A stretch of 64,000 nucleotides of DNA from positions 279,045,102 to 279,109,101 of the forward strand of contig OW240913.1 of assembly GCA_933207985.1 (NCBI GenBank). The letters run 5' to 3'. This document shows positions 45,791 through 58,800 of this stretch, piece after piece. Source of the stretch: Pelobates cultripes (Eukaryota > Chordata > Amphibia > Anura > Pelobatidae). Position numbers and translations under genes: made by a program. Within the stretch, counting starts at the first letter, position 1; each line of letters opens with the position of its first letter. The notes under the pieces are model-generated. The model did not search any database and was not told where the DNA came from. It worked only from the letters and a program-made list of their open reading frames with translations.

Positions 45791-47410
45791 TTCTATGCTT
45801 CCGACTTTTCAAATAACCAAAGAGGTACTTTTCTGAGGATTATTTCTCGATTGTGGAAAACCGCAAAATGTAATCCAAAATATACTAACTGGGAAAAATT
45901 CTTCCATGTGTCAACTTTTCCATGCCATTAATTAAAAAAAAAAAAATAAAAAAAATAAAAAAATAAGATTGCAATTCTCTCAGTGCTCCACAAGTCCAAG
46001 TTTAACAAAAACCCTCTGGTTTTAGTTATAGTATTTGGAGGTGGAGGTTATATAGTATAATTTTAAGTAACGCCATACAGTGGTAGTCATTTATGTATTT
46101 GAAAAGCCATCAATCTAAACATAAACTTTTTCGTTTCAAGACGCGTTATCCTGAATGGTTTTGCTTCAACCCCATTAAAAGCCTACAGAAAAAAAAAAAA
46201 AAAGCAATTCTTAAAACATAGTTTTATTAAACAATAAATATAAAAAAATAAACATACATAGAAAAATAACCAGAGGTCAATGCCTCCTGAGAAAATTACA
46301 AATGTACCATGCTCAAAACTTTCCCTGATGCATGCATTACTCAATTGATTAAGGCACTTATTCATAGGTGATATGTACTACTTAAGGGAGTGATAAAAAG
46401 TTTAAAACACACACACACACATATATATTTATTTATTTCTAATATTGGGTTTCTGTTTTACTTGAGATTTAGGTCCACAAGTCTCTTGTTAATGTAATTT
46501 ATTTGTAATCCAGGTATGTAATCATCTCCTCGCTGTAGCCAGTCCATTGCTGCTCATAGTCATACATTGGGAGTCAGGACACATGCTTTGCAATATTCAC
46601 AATCTGTGCTTCTCATAGAAAAGCTCTCACCTGCGCCTTGAGCAAGCTGGGTTGAGAATGTGACCTTCCCAGCTATCTGGTTGACATCCAGAAGGTGTTA
46701 TCGAGGTGGGGTTATAACAGTGATGATTTCTTTTGAAACTTGCACATTTATAAAATAAATCAACAAACACAGCCAGTTAACTTCTAAAAATCACAAGTAA
46801 TCTGAACTGTGTTAGGAGCTTGACATAGTCCTTTAAATATTCAGTCGCACCACAGAGAAAGAAAGCTGACAAAAAAAGGATCATCTCTTGAAAATATATG
46901 TAAATGGGTATATTTTTTTCAGAGAGATGTTTTCTTAGTACTTGGTTCTGTCTTGATTCAGTTGTGTCCTTGGAACTGATAACTAGAGCATATAGCAAAT
47001 AGATCAAGCATACCGGCTGCATCTTTTCATAAAACAGGTCCATTAACTACAAAAAATTATAAAGAGGTTTTTTTTGAAACGTGTCATTTCTACTAATAGA
47101 ACCCAAAGACTCTATTCTGCCTCACTGCTTGAGCTGCGTCCTGAACTTGCCATTCCATGCAGTGATTCATAACTCAGTCTTCCAGGTAGAATGGTGGCAT
47201 TTGAAGTTTAACCATGCCTTTATAATATACTTTATAAGTCTGTTATCTAAGAAAACCACATATGACCATGACTTTGTAATTCAGATAGTTTGCTGCTTTA
47301 AACTACCTTTACTTGCCTATAATGCAGTAAGATAAAGTCTTGATATATTATTTCAGCACACTAAAAAATTAATTAGCAAAGTTGGAAATTATGTTCTAAG
47401 CCTGTAAACA
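45791..47410. other. ascc3 intron B, no recognisable element
   Basis: AT-rich with A-runs at 45931-45965 and 46189-46203. No family recognised. Confidence 0.5.
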
Positions 47411-47982
47411 TTAAAGGAACACCATAGGGTCAGGAACACCAACATATGTTCCTGACCCCATAGTGTTAAAAACACCATCTAGCTCCCCTTACCTCCCTAA
47501 ATATAGTAAAATGCTTACCTTTATTCCAGTCTGCTACTGGCTCTGACCCTGATCTGCCTTCTTGGCTGAAATCATCAGAAGTGATTTTCTCAGTCAATCA
47601 CAATGCTTTCCCATAGGAAAGCATTTGATTGGCTGAGCTTGTGAAGGGGGCAGATCAGGGGCAGAGCCAGCACAAGCCAAATACAGCCGTGGCCAGTCAG
47701 CATCTCGTCATACAGATGCATTGAATCAATGCATCTCTATCAGGAACGTTCGGTGTCTCCATGCAGAGGACTGTGCTGCAAACTGTGCAGCACTGCCTCA
47801 GGAAGCACCTCTAGTAGCTATCTGAGGAGTGGCCAGTGGTGGTGTCCCTAGGCTGTGATGTGAACACGGCATTTTCTCTAAAAAGACAGTGTTTACTGCT
47901 AAAAGCCTGAAGGGACTGATTCTACTCACCAGAACAAATACAATAAGCTGTAGTTGTTCTGGTGACTATAGTGCTCCTTTAA
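47411..47982 (+). mobile_element. T2/Kolobok-like MITE, 572 bp
   Basis: TTAAAGGAACACCATAGGGT at left and GACTATAGTGCTCCTTTAA at right, with TTAA at both ends. It follows 2109-2703 closely over its length, including AGGAAAGCATTTGATTGGCTG. Confidence 0.9.
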
Positions 47983-48453
47983 GTGTTCATTGGGAAGAGA
48001 ACACATAGATTTCCATGTGGATTCCTCCACTTTTAACATAAATTATTTGGTTATCTTTTTTTATACAAATGTTATTCTGTATAATCTAATTCCATATATG
48101 TAGAAACTAGACCACAGTCACAAATTTGCTTTCATAATCAATCTTATCTGTTTTAATTTAGAAAATAATACAAATATTTTAAACATTATCAATGGAAAAC
48201 TAATGTGTACAACATTTGCATTACAAACTTGTACATAATGTTATTTATTTATTTATTTTTGTAAAAAAAAAAAAAAAAAAGCAAACTTTAACTTTATGAA
48301 ATGCATTTAAATCGAGGACAAAACTGAAATGACTGAAATGATTTATCTATTGGTGTTTACACTTAATAATAAAATGACCATTATTTGAGTGCCCTTGAAA
48401 TCTACTTATTGTAGCTGTAATGTAATCATGTCTTTTTGGACTTTGTTCTTCAG

Positions 48454-48525
48454 ACTCAGCAGCTCCATGATACCGAAGAGGTCTGTTATGAAAATGTTCT
48501 TAAGGAAATTAAAGCTGGAAGACAG
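48454..48525 (+). CDS. ascc3: ascc3 internal coding exon C (short exon before motif IV)
   Basis: This 72-nt exon encodes 24 residues in phase 0, including EEVCYENVLKEIKAG. The acceptor is TTGTTCTTCAG and the donor is GTATGC. It continues directly from exon B (STNK to TQQL), and vertebrate ASCC3 has an equivalent segment containing DEVCYENVLKQ. The first eight residues differ most from the mammalian form I remember, while VCYENVLK is conserved. The exon ends just before the expected motif IV (VFVHAR-like), which must lie in a later exon beyond this window, because no matching frame is visible in 48526-64000. A short exon with a non-consensus +5 donor base could be prone to skipping, but nothing here shows that it is. 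Confidence 0.93.
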
Positions 48526-49929
48526 GTATGCTTTCCTGTTTTATCACTTATGTTATCACTTTTATAGTGTATGTATATATATATACAATATAGTAGCGTG
48601 CACCATTTAATTTATTAAACTAGATTTGCCATCAATATTTTTTTTAGCGTTCCTATCAGTGGTTTCATTTCCATTGCATATTCATTGTGAATCCTAACAG
48701 TTTTCCAGTCTAGAACTGTTAATTGTGTCTCAATTTGCACAACGCGACCCTTATGGTATAAATAAAAATCTACTTCAAGCTTGTGATGTGATGCCACCTG
48801 AGACTTTAACCAAGGGAATGTGTAGCTCTTTTTGTTTCACTGGGAAATATTGTTTTTGGAACTTGTAAAATTGTAAATGGGTAATACAGAATGGATATTA
48901 TAATACATGCATAATTGAATAAGACTTATTATAGTTGTTAACTCATGAAGGGAAGCATAAGTAGTAGCATTAAATGGACGGCATAAGCTGTAGATTCATC
49001 CCTTGCCAAGCCGAACCATCCCTTGGTTCTTCACCATCTTGGTCCTTGCTTTCTATTGCTAACGCAGAGGTTCCAGAACCCCATCAGTAATATAAAATTT
49101 CTCTGTATTGTTTGATCAGAAAACCTCATCAGTAGGACAACATCAAAACTATATAATTTTGAACTGCAACCACATTAAATGGCAGAGCCACTTAACAAAC
49201 TGCTACCTTACATTGCAAAATTTTCTTTTAACAAAGATCATGCATCTGTAGTGCCCTTGCCCAGAAACTGATTTCATTCTACCGATAAAACCTAATATAT
49301 CTGAGCAGCTTCAGTAGAAGGAACGTGAATAACTAGGCTACATTTACAGGCAGAGGAAAATTAAAGTTTTCTAGACACATACTAGTCCCTAACTGTTAAA
49401 TGTAATTCCCCCAAAGCATTCTGTTAACAAGTAGTGAAATAGCAAAGGTCTATAGTAGAAAATTTAATTAGATAAAACTTCACAAATTTCAAGTTTCCTG
49501 CAGTTTAATGCATTGTACCATTAGGACACGGTCACTATGTAGGAAGAACAACTATGTTTTCTGTCATGTACTTAAAGTGGAACTGTAACTTCTCAGGATT
49601 TGTAATATTATTTTTACTTATCTTCATATTTAACAAATCTGTATTTGTTAGCTATGAAAACTAAAAATAAATTTACATATCCACAACTCTTTATACCTTA
49701 CCTCCGTGCCTCCAACTTATCACCCCGTCAGTAATTGGTATATGCTCTATTATTTGTACATGGCAATCAATGCATAGAAGGCAGACAGAGCAGCAGAGAT
49801 ATGTAACAATGAGAGCTATGAATAAAAATGGTTCTGTTCTAAAAATGAGTGCAAACGTAAAAACGGATATAAAATGTGCCTGCTGGTTTCCATGGTGACT
49901 GCAAAACTTGTAGTGCTTTAGACCACTTT
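48526..49929. other. ascc3 intron downstream of exon C
   Basis: Mostly unassigned AT-rich sequence. TTAAAGTGGAACTGTAACTT at 49573 looks like a dispersed-repeat start running to the L1 insertion at 49930. Confidence 0.4.
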
Positions 49930-50837
49930 TCAAAACACACTTTCTTTTTTTTTGACTTTTGACTTTTTATTTTCTTTAGCATATATAGGGAGTGGGTACA
50001 GAAAGGAAAAAGGGGGTGGGGGGTAGGAGGGGTTGGTTATAAGTCAGTAGGAACATTGTTTAACATTGATAATCTTGTGCAGGGAGATACTAGTTGACCA
50101 GATGTTACAAAATATGTTACAATATATTGCACAATCCCTTTTACAGTCTCCCTGTTGGTCTGTCAGTGATTGTTGCTTGTTGAGCGTCATTTGTCTTCTA
50201 CAGTATACCTGCTTGTAGAGTTGCGTGGGTGGTGAGTGTTGTTGTTTCAATGTTGATGTGATGTCAGTGGCTTGGATGGGTGTTCCTAGTGGCATAGGTT
50301 TACCCCGGTGTGCCCTGTCTCTTCTCATTCCCGTGTGCGTTATGTGTGGTGGTGGGGAAAGGGGGGAGGTTGTGTTTTCCTTTAGGGCCAATTTTATGAT
50401 TTAAATTGTTGCCTCCAGTCGAGGAGGTCCATGTTACTGTCGGTGGTTCTATTCTGTTTATGTCTGCATGGGTTTTTGCGTGTCCCATGCTTTGGTCCAG
50501 TGAGGATTTGTTTGTCTATTTTTCCGTGCCATCTTTTCGTAGCTTCTGTTTGTTTCTACTACTGTGATACATCGGGCGATTGTAGGGGAAGTGTTTTTTG
50601 TTTCCATTGTCTGCTTATGACAGTTAGGGCGGCTATAATAATGTGGTATGCTAGATATTTTTGATATTGTTGTGGTGTGTGTCGTAAAAGGAGAAGCACA
50701 AATGTTCGGGCACACGTGATAATCTAGTGTCAGTGCATTTGGTTGCCAGATCTGCCCCTTGTTGCCACCATTGTTGGATTGCTGGGCAGTGCCACCATAT
50801 ATGAATCATTGTGCCTCGTTCTCAAAACACACTTTCT
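49930..50837 (-). mobile_element. 5'-truncated L1 3' end with 16-bp target duplication
   Basis: TCAAAACACACTTTCT is repeated at 49930-49945 and 50822-50837. The insert carries a T-run at 49946 (poly(A) on the minus strand). On the minus strand a frame at 50715-50458 reads CITVVETNRSYEKMARK, resembling the C-terminal tail of L1 ORF2. The rest is 3' UTR. The A tail and the long duplication fit target-primed reverse transcription. Confidence 0.8.
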
Positions 50838-50949
50838 ATAAATTAACCTCAATCTTTCTGTTCCTTATATTCATTATCATTGTTTGCACTAGAATGTGAT
50901 GTACTAAGTAAAGAAAACTCAGTGTTTTATTTATTCATATTGTGCAAAG

Positions 50950-51215
50950 ACCCACAATGGCGACTTTGCCACTTGCAGTGTGGTGGAGGGAAAGGTGAGG
51001 TTTACTTACCTGTCCCTCGCTGCCACTACTGTCATCTTCAGTGGGATCCACTCATCTCCTGGTGCTTCATCAGCCAGGAGCCAACATCCGTGCTCGCGCA
51101 TGTGCGAGAGTACATCCCTAATTTCTATGGAGCCTCTATAAACAAAAGCATTTTTCCTCTCAACTATTACTAGTGACAGCTAGGGGCTTGACAGTTGTAG
51201 CTCCTCCTTTTTTTT
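50950..51215. repeat. Unclassified GC-richer repeat-like sequence
   Basis: CCCACAATGGCGACTTTGCC...GTGCTCGCGCATGTGCGAG...AGTGACAGCTAGGGGCTTGA has the composition and motifs of T2-type interiors, but I cannot define its ends. Confidence 0.3.
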
Positions 51216-52960
51216 TTTTTTAAGTGTTGGGGAAAAAAAAGTTACCTCCACTTAGTCCTATGATTGGAATTTCAGTTAGTGGCAGTACCCCTTTCATTTT
51301 GTTTTTGAGCTGGAGCCTGTAAAAGTGATTCTATATGTAGCAAAATGACAGAATCATATATACAGCATGCCCACATCTGCACACAAATTCACTCTCTATA
51401 GATATACATTTTTATTTTATTTAAATTGTTTTGTCTTTTCCATTGTCATTGAAATTGAAACTTATTCTTACTACTATATGTCTAGAAGGATAATACAGAT
51501 TTTTGCTATCTACATTCTTCCAGATACCTCACATGATTTATGTTTGTTGATGGAGTACTTAGTAAAGCATTATTTTAAAGCTGAGAGTGCTGCTGCAAGT
51601 TAAGAGAATAGTAACATTAACTGAATGTGACTGCTGGTTTACATTGAATTTTTAGCTGTAAAATGCAGATCACCAAGGTCAGCTGCAGTAGACTGACTCT
51701 ATCCCAGTAATAGATTTAGAAATTACATTTGTAAAAAACAAAACTTTGAAAATTATATGTATGGTTATGCTTGCGCAAATAGAAAAAAAATATATTTTTA
51801 TTGCATAAAGTACAAGAAATTATTTATAGTTTGTAATCTGTTTTATAGCCAAACTATTTTTAATTAAAATTGTTTTATGATAATATAATACTTTTTTTAT
51901 ACTCCATATTTGGTAGGGAGCACTGTAATAAATAATATATACTGCTCTTCTCTTTGATGGTCTGTTAGGGAAACACATAAATGTAGGTTTTGATGCCTGT
52001 TTTTAACAAACCTTCTGGTTGGTCACATAGCGCTGAATAAATATTGGTTAGTGAACGCCTGCATTCTGTTATTGTACTAGATTGAAATGTGATCTGATAT
52101 CCAGATTGGACATAATAACTAATGAAGAAACTGATTAAACATGTAATACAAATTACATGTTACTCTTATTTTACTCAACACAGTGGAGTTTATCAATAAC
52201 GGTCTGATGTCTACTACTAAACATATTTGGTCATATTTTACTTTTACTTCTTTATGTATAAAGATGTCTAAGTGGGCTTTACACATGAGAACAGAATAGG
52301 GTACATTTGTGACTTATTTTCAAGTTTGCAACTTTACAGTGAAGATAATACAAGATGCAGGATGGCGGCAAATTTAGCTAAAGTTCAGTTAGCTAATGTT
52401 ATTTAAAATTGGCGAGCTTTTGCTTTTTTTTAATTTTTTTTAAATACATTAAATAACACCGTTTTTACTTATAATTAATCCAACATCCGGTAGTATCTAT
52501 CAGGCAGTGACTCCTCTCCCTCTGACTTGATGACCACTAGTCCAGTCCAGTGACTCTCAACAAAAAAAAGCATTCTGGACCTACTGGGCAGGCTCAATAG
52601 AATTTTCACCCTTACAGGAAATTTCAGTCAAATACTTCCCTATGAGAAGCATTCAAAAAGCAATGATTGCTATTCTTCGCAAGGAAGCAGCTTTCTGACA
52701 GCCACTAGAGGTATTCTGAATGGCAAATATTAATGTTACCATTTCTCAGTAACTGCAATTTATACAACGTCAGACTGTGTGGACAGGGTCTTTAAACCAA
52801 AACCACTACTTTAAGATATAGTGGTGATTAGAGTCTCTATTAGGCCATTGCAAGATTCAAACAGCTTTTCCCTTATTAACTACTTTTTTTCATTTCTTCA
52901 TTTCTCAAAATTATACAAGTTAGGGATTATGGCTGCTTTCTCCACAAAGACCTCCTCAGT
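51216..52960. other. ascc3 intron, mostly unassigned
   Basis: AT-rich. A MITE-like remnant near 52685-52800 contains GACAGCCACTAGAGGTATTC. Confidence 0.4.
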
Positions 52961-53232
52961 GGGTCAGAATGGGGGTGAAGCCCCTCTATTACAGGAACAC
53001 TGTAGAATTGCCAGGGAAAAAAAAAAATGTTTGTTGAAAAAACTAAACTAAGGAGGCTGTGGGTTAAATTACTACACACTGCAGTTTTTAAGTATTTTCT
53101 TCTATTCACTGCTGTGTAAATAGTTTTGTTTTTTCCTGGTAGACAGTCAGTAGAAGCTGTCTTAGTACTGGTATTTTAACATTGCAGTTTTTTTCAAAAA
53201 CTGCAATGATTTACATTTCAGGACTAAGAGGA

Positions 53233-53764
53233 ACAGGGACACTGCATCCAGACCACTTCAGTGAGCAGAAGTGGTCTGGGTGCCTATAGTCTACTTTAAT
53301 ACATTTAAGTCAATACAAATCAAAGAAACACTTAAGCGTTGGAAATACAAACTTGTATTCATAATGCTATAGTATTATTTTTGTTTAGATTCAGCCTCTC
53401 CCCCTCACCCCACAAAACTAAATAAAAATTGGAAAATAAGGCTTTACTTATCTTCTTTACAAGCACCGATATAAAGTCCTGCAGCCGCTCGACATGCCTC
53501 CTGCAACTTCAGGTCAAGCATATTATATTCCAATCTAATACTCTGCATAGAGCAGCATTGGGGACTAAAAGTGCACAAGAGGCAGCACTGTGCTTCTATT
53601 TAAGGTTACCTGTAAGAAACGTGTTTGACTCTGCTCTCACAGCGCAAGTGCCTCTTGTGGCTGTCAGCCATTGGAAGCGTATTTAACCCTGCAATCTAAG
53701 TATTGTCGTGTCTACTAATGAACCATTGAGAGGAAGTTGTCTGGGTGCCTTTACTGGCCCTTTT
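53233..53764. repeat. Degenerate T2-type MITE fragments
   Basis: At 53233-53298, GGGACACTGCATCCAGACCAC and GAAGTGGTCTGGGTGCCTATAG are inverted halves. At 53318-53764, AAGAAACACTTAAGCGTTGG...GTCTGGGTGCCTTTACTGGC lies between TTAA-like ends. Both are diverged. Confidence 0.45.
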
Positions 53765-53984
53765 ATTTGTATTGTCCTTTTCATTTCCCCATTTGTTGTA
53801 CTGGCTGACCTACAGTTTATTATATTTATATCTGTTGGTTGCTTTCACATTTTCATGAAATATTAACTTACACAATCCAGAATCCTGAAATCCTAATACT
53901 CTCACCAAGTGCCAGACTAAAAAAGCCCACAGCACTAAGCAGGGTGCAAGATCACCTCCTCCCCTTCCCCCCTAATCCCCCCCA

Positions 53985-54125
53985 ATTCTAGCCATAGACT
54001 CTGTTTCTGTAAACTCACAAATAGATACAAACATACCGACTCTCACAGTCCGACCTGTACACACACATTATCACTCACTAATGCATACAAACATTGACAC
54101 ATATGCACGCACACATAGAGATATA
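53985..54125. repeat. CA/ACT-rich minisatellite
   Basis: ACACACATTATCACTCACTA-like degenerate units. Similar sequence resumes at about 55700-55745, beyond the intervening repeat. Confidence 0.6.
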
Positions 54126-55695
54126 TATATATAAACGACAAAACATGGGGAGTGAAGCAGCGCTGAACAAAAAATCGTGAGACAGCACTCGTGAAAAATA
54201 GGGGATTTTCCTCTATACCCCTAAGACTATCTGGTAAAATCAGAACAAAAGGCCAGGACAAAGTAAGAAATAACCCTCTTTAGAATTCAACATTAAATAT
54301 AAAGCACAGAATCCACAGATAAATCTAAAAATTGAATAAAAATATAAAAATTCCCAAATAGTGTGAATCAGTCCTAAAAAAAAAAAGTCATCTTTCAGAT
54401 TCATTTGATGCTCGTGGGACAGCTTCATATGGGGACAGCATATGAAAAAAAGACAGGTGACTGGAAGAGCAAATAGTGTGATATGACAATAAAATGAACG
54501 ATTTACAACATAAAGATCTAAAAATTCCAACTCACATACACTAGAGCTATAATCAACTCTGGTTAGAATAGCATGCGGTGGTATTTAATCCCCTCTTGCA
54601 GGATATCCCTCTGGCGGTGATTCACAACAGAGTGGTAGTGAGGTAGATCACATGAAAATAGAAAAGAGAAGCCAATAGTGCTCCTATATGAGTAGGTAAA
54701 TATAATGAGTAGAAATATACTCACATTTATAAGAGCAATCAGAACCGCTCTATGTTTTAGGCATGAGCGGTATAATCCCCAGGATTCTTTAAAAAGGGGT
54801 TGTCCTGTAGGTATCTCAGGTAGTTCAAGTACCAAATAAAAATAAAATAAAATAAGCTGGAAATAACACCTAAAATGTTTGTAACCGATGACAAATAGGG
54901 TAACCAGATAATACTTTTGTTGAACAGATATAAAATCAAAACACAATACATTTCACCCCTTGGGGATTTATCAAGTAGTTAAAATATATAACAGGCACAT
55001 TGGACATATATATAGGCATCTGATAGCATCAATTATAAATTTGGCGCCAAAATTATGTTGTCATCATGTGAACACTTAGCAGATCAAGTGACTCTAATTA
55101 GCAACACAAAACACTTAAAAAACAATCACTGTACAAACTTTAAATATTGTCTATCCATAGATGCATATTATTAGTAGAAACAAGTGTTCTGGAAGGAGTA
55201 GGAAGAGGAAAAAAAAAGGTTTCAGGTGTGTGGCTTGTGCGTCACATAGTAAATTATGCACAGCATTATTGGAAATGTAGTTAAAATAGCTGATCGTGTC
55301 ATCGCAATAGCCATAAAATTATACATAGTGACATTACAATGTGAGGGGTTTGCCAGAGGGCGCGCCCAATATATTGGGAACTATGGGATTTGTAGTAACA
55401 AAAAGTCAAAAGTAAATGCTATGGATGAAAGAGGCAGAGCTAGACAGCAGTAAAGAGCTGGGCAGTGCATGACCACATGATCGCGCTTGGCGGCCATATT
55501 GGGAGAATACAACAGAAGGGTTTGGGACCATGGGAAATGTAGTGCAATTGCTAATGGGGAGGGATGTGGCAAGATGGGGCCTATAAGCGCAGTAACATTT
55601 TTAAAACCAGGGCGTTGTGTGGGCATATGATCACATGTCGGGCATCTTGTTGAGGTCATAAATGGCTTGATTCTGGCCCATAGTAATAGATGCAT
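54126..55695 (-). repeat. Penelope-terminal-like repeat inserted in a minisatellite
   Basis: About 1.57 kb interrupts a CA-rich minisatellite next to a short TA run. On the minus strand it starts with a GC-rich part (ATGTGATCATATGCCC..., 55695 to 55300). It then carries CTTGATAAATCCCCAAGGGG and TGAAATGTATTG (54974-54945), the same stem-plus-GAAA layout as the terminal repeat at 31276. No protein domain was found. Confidence 0.4.
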
Positions 55696-55859
55696 ACATA
55701 TGCAGTGTTACACGTGCAAGCACTCACTGGTGCATACACACCCTCTCACTGGAAATTAGCCATAAAAAATAAATAAATAAATTCAGCATCAATTTAACAT
55801 ACAACCTTTAACAGTTGCTTGTACAACTAGTGTCCCCATTTAAAAGTACAGTACACAAG

Positions 55860-55885
55860 CGTCACACACACACACACACACACTC
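55860..55885. repeat. (CA)n microsatellite
   Basis: Run of CACACACACACACACACACA. Confidence 0.9.
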
Positions 55886-58800
55886 ACTGCAGACTCACAT
55901 TGATGTAAGCTCTGTATTTCCAGACATCTGAAAGTCTTATGGAATCATTTGCATGAATCAAACTGTGGTTTAAGTGGCTTGCTGCTTCCTTTATTTCTCC
56001 AGTTGCTGAGTTGTCTTTCATTGCTCAAAATTGCATTCGTTGTCTGAGAACAATCAGCTGCCGCTCTCAACCAATCAATGACAACAGGCCGCCATTGTCA
56101 TTTTGTAAGTAGATTCACGTGTCGTGTACAGAACACCTATTCACCTGTAATATTCAGTCACTTACCAAACAATCTTTAATCTGTCCATCTCCACCCTCCA
56201 ACATCACCTATCAACAAAACTGATCACAGCCTTTTTCTAATATCATTATATCATTTCTAATATTATTTTAGCCCAACATTGGAAATCTATTTTTATTTCA
56301 CTGCAGTTCACACTTTAGTGACTTAACTCTCTATTGGGCTGTTCAAACACTTGAATAAGTGGCAAAACTTTTATCCGCTATTTATACCTATTAGTTGATG
56401 AGGTTGTGTTATCAGTCATGTCCTATATACTGTTACTGTTCTCTATAGCTCAGAAACTTGAGGGAAGCAGTAGAGAGTCCTGCATACTGACACTATTTTA
56501 ACGTTGCTCTTTTGGGGTCCCATTGTCCTTTTTGAGACATGAAACAAATCAAGAATCCCCTTATTTAAAAAAAGGAATTATCTATAGCAATCAGAATGTC
56601 CCACAGGTTGTAGAAGCTCGATTGGACTTCTTTCCTCCCGTTCTCAATAAATTGAGCATAAGATGAAGTTTGGAAAGAGAGACCCTCAACAATAATTGCC
56701 TATTTTAATATTATAAAAGCATAAATAGGGCACATTTATATTTGCATTTAATTGCTTCACGTACAATTTTTTTTTTTAATGTGTTTTATGTTTAAATATG
56801 AATATTTATAATTGTATTCTATGTGTCAGCAGGAATTCAGAGACATTATAATTAAGTACAGTGTATTCCATTCATTCTTTCATTCATTCTTTTCTTTTTC
56901 TTTTTAACATTGGTCTATTTTGATTTTTCAAGGGAATATGACATTCCGTAAAGCCCCTTACCTCAACTTTACACAAGACCACATAATTGAAAGATGTCCC
57001 TATGTCTGACAGTTAATCTCTTCGTAACAATAATTACATGGAAGGCACAGCTTAGTTATATAAGAAAAAAAATAAAAAAAAATCTAGATTGCCATCTATG
57101 TTTTAATTGCTCATTTAAATTGCAGACTTTTTACAATTTTATTTAAATGTTTTTGTTTTTTGTTTTTTTTAAGCGAGTATTCTAAACAAAGAACCAAAAG
57201 GCTGAGTTGACATTTAACAATTATAAATAGAAACATTATTAGGACTCACAATAGAACCAAAACAAAATTAAAAAAAAATATATGCATTCTGGGATGTGAT
57301 CTTTTTGAATGTCAAGATGTGTCCAAGCCACAATTATATGCCAAGTTTGACAAAATGTATATCTGAATACTTCTTATGCTTGCATACTATACTCACATAC
57401 TACAAATCCTTCACATATAGCAACAAATAAAATTTTTAGAAATTTAGAATACTCCTGAGAAAAATGGCCCAGTAAGGAATATAACACGTGATTAGCAAGG
57501 AAGGGGGTTATGTATGTAATGAAGATTGCATCATACACACTCAGAATTAACGTGTGCATTAATGGAAACTTTGAATTTTAAATCTTAGACAAAAAAGTGA
57601 GGAATTTTCTAAATTCATAAAAAAATGTTATAAGTCAACTGTTTTCAATTTTGCTAATAAATAAATGAATAAATTTCATCCAATAAGTTCACCACCTCAA
57701 GTTTCAGGTAATGTGTGCTTAACAATCCACTTGTCTGGAGTCAGTCTTTTTTTTTTTTTTTTACAGTTTATAAAAGTGTCTATTTCAGTAGAAATGTTCA
57801 AGAATTTGCATTATTTGCTCAAAATACACACATATATGCTAAGTTTGTTAAATTGATGTATGAAGGTGTCTACCCAAAAGCCACATATCCTTCACCTATC
57901 TTGAGAAATTGCCGGGTGTGCTTAAAATGACATATGAGTCATTTGAAAGAAATTGTTGGAATTCATATTTAAATATGTGTATCTTCAGCAACTAATGTAA
58001 ATACATAACTTTGAAACGCCTCCCCACTATCATTCAGACAGCCAGGCAGGTCTCTTTGTTGTGGAACAACGCTGGGCTAATATGTTCCTGCCTCCCGAGT
58101 CCCACCATTCCCAATGGACTGTTCTGCAGCTCACTGAGAAGCATAGGAAAGCCTCGAACATGTAAGCATACTCACGGCTCTGGTGTATTCCTGGGCACAT
58201 ATTTGAAAGTTTGTGTCAGGAAAAGAGGAGAGGACCTCTGCAGCTTTTAGCAACCAGGTGTTTTATTTTCTCCCTATAGACTCAACGAAGCCATGGAGAA
58301 AAAAAAATGCATACATGTTTTATTTGGGAATATTTCTAATAAATTGTTAAAAATAAAATAAAAATAATAATAATAATTGATGGGGTGTTCCTTTAAGTAC
58401 ACCTTTGGCTGTATTCTCTCAAGGAACTTACAAATTCTACTTGTGTTCAGCTGGATATTCCAACTAGCTTCTTTTATCCCTGATCGAATGAAAAGCTATA
58501 ACAGACTCCATGCAACACATACCAAAAATTGATCCAGCTGCTATACAAATCCTATTGTCTTTAATGTAGCATGTAGGAAGTCCCCTTTACAACAGAGGGG
58601 ATTTTCATCTTGATAGAACTGCCACAGTCTGCATTAAGTGCTGTCGCTGTTAAGTGCAAACGTCTAGAAGCAACAGTAGTGATAGATGACAACTTCTGAA
58701 AATGGACTGCTGATTGGTGAAGTACATTACAAAAAAAGTCTATCCTCTCTGGCAAAACCTGTTCTAGAAAACTGTAATGTCTTAACAGCAGTTGTTCATC

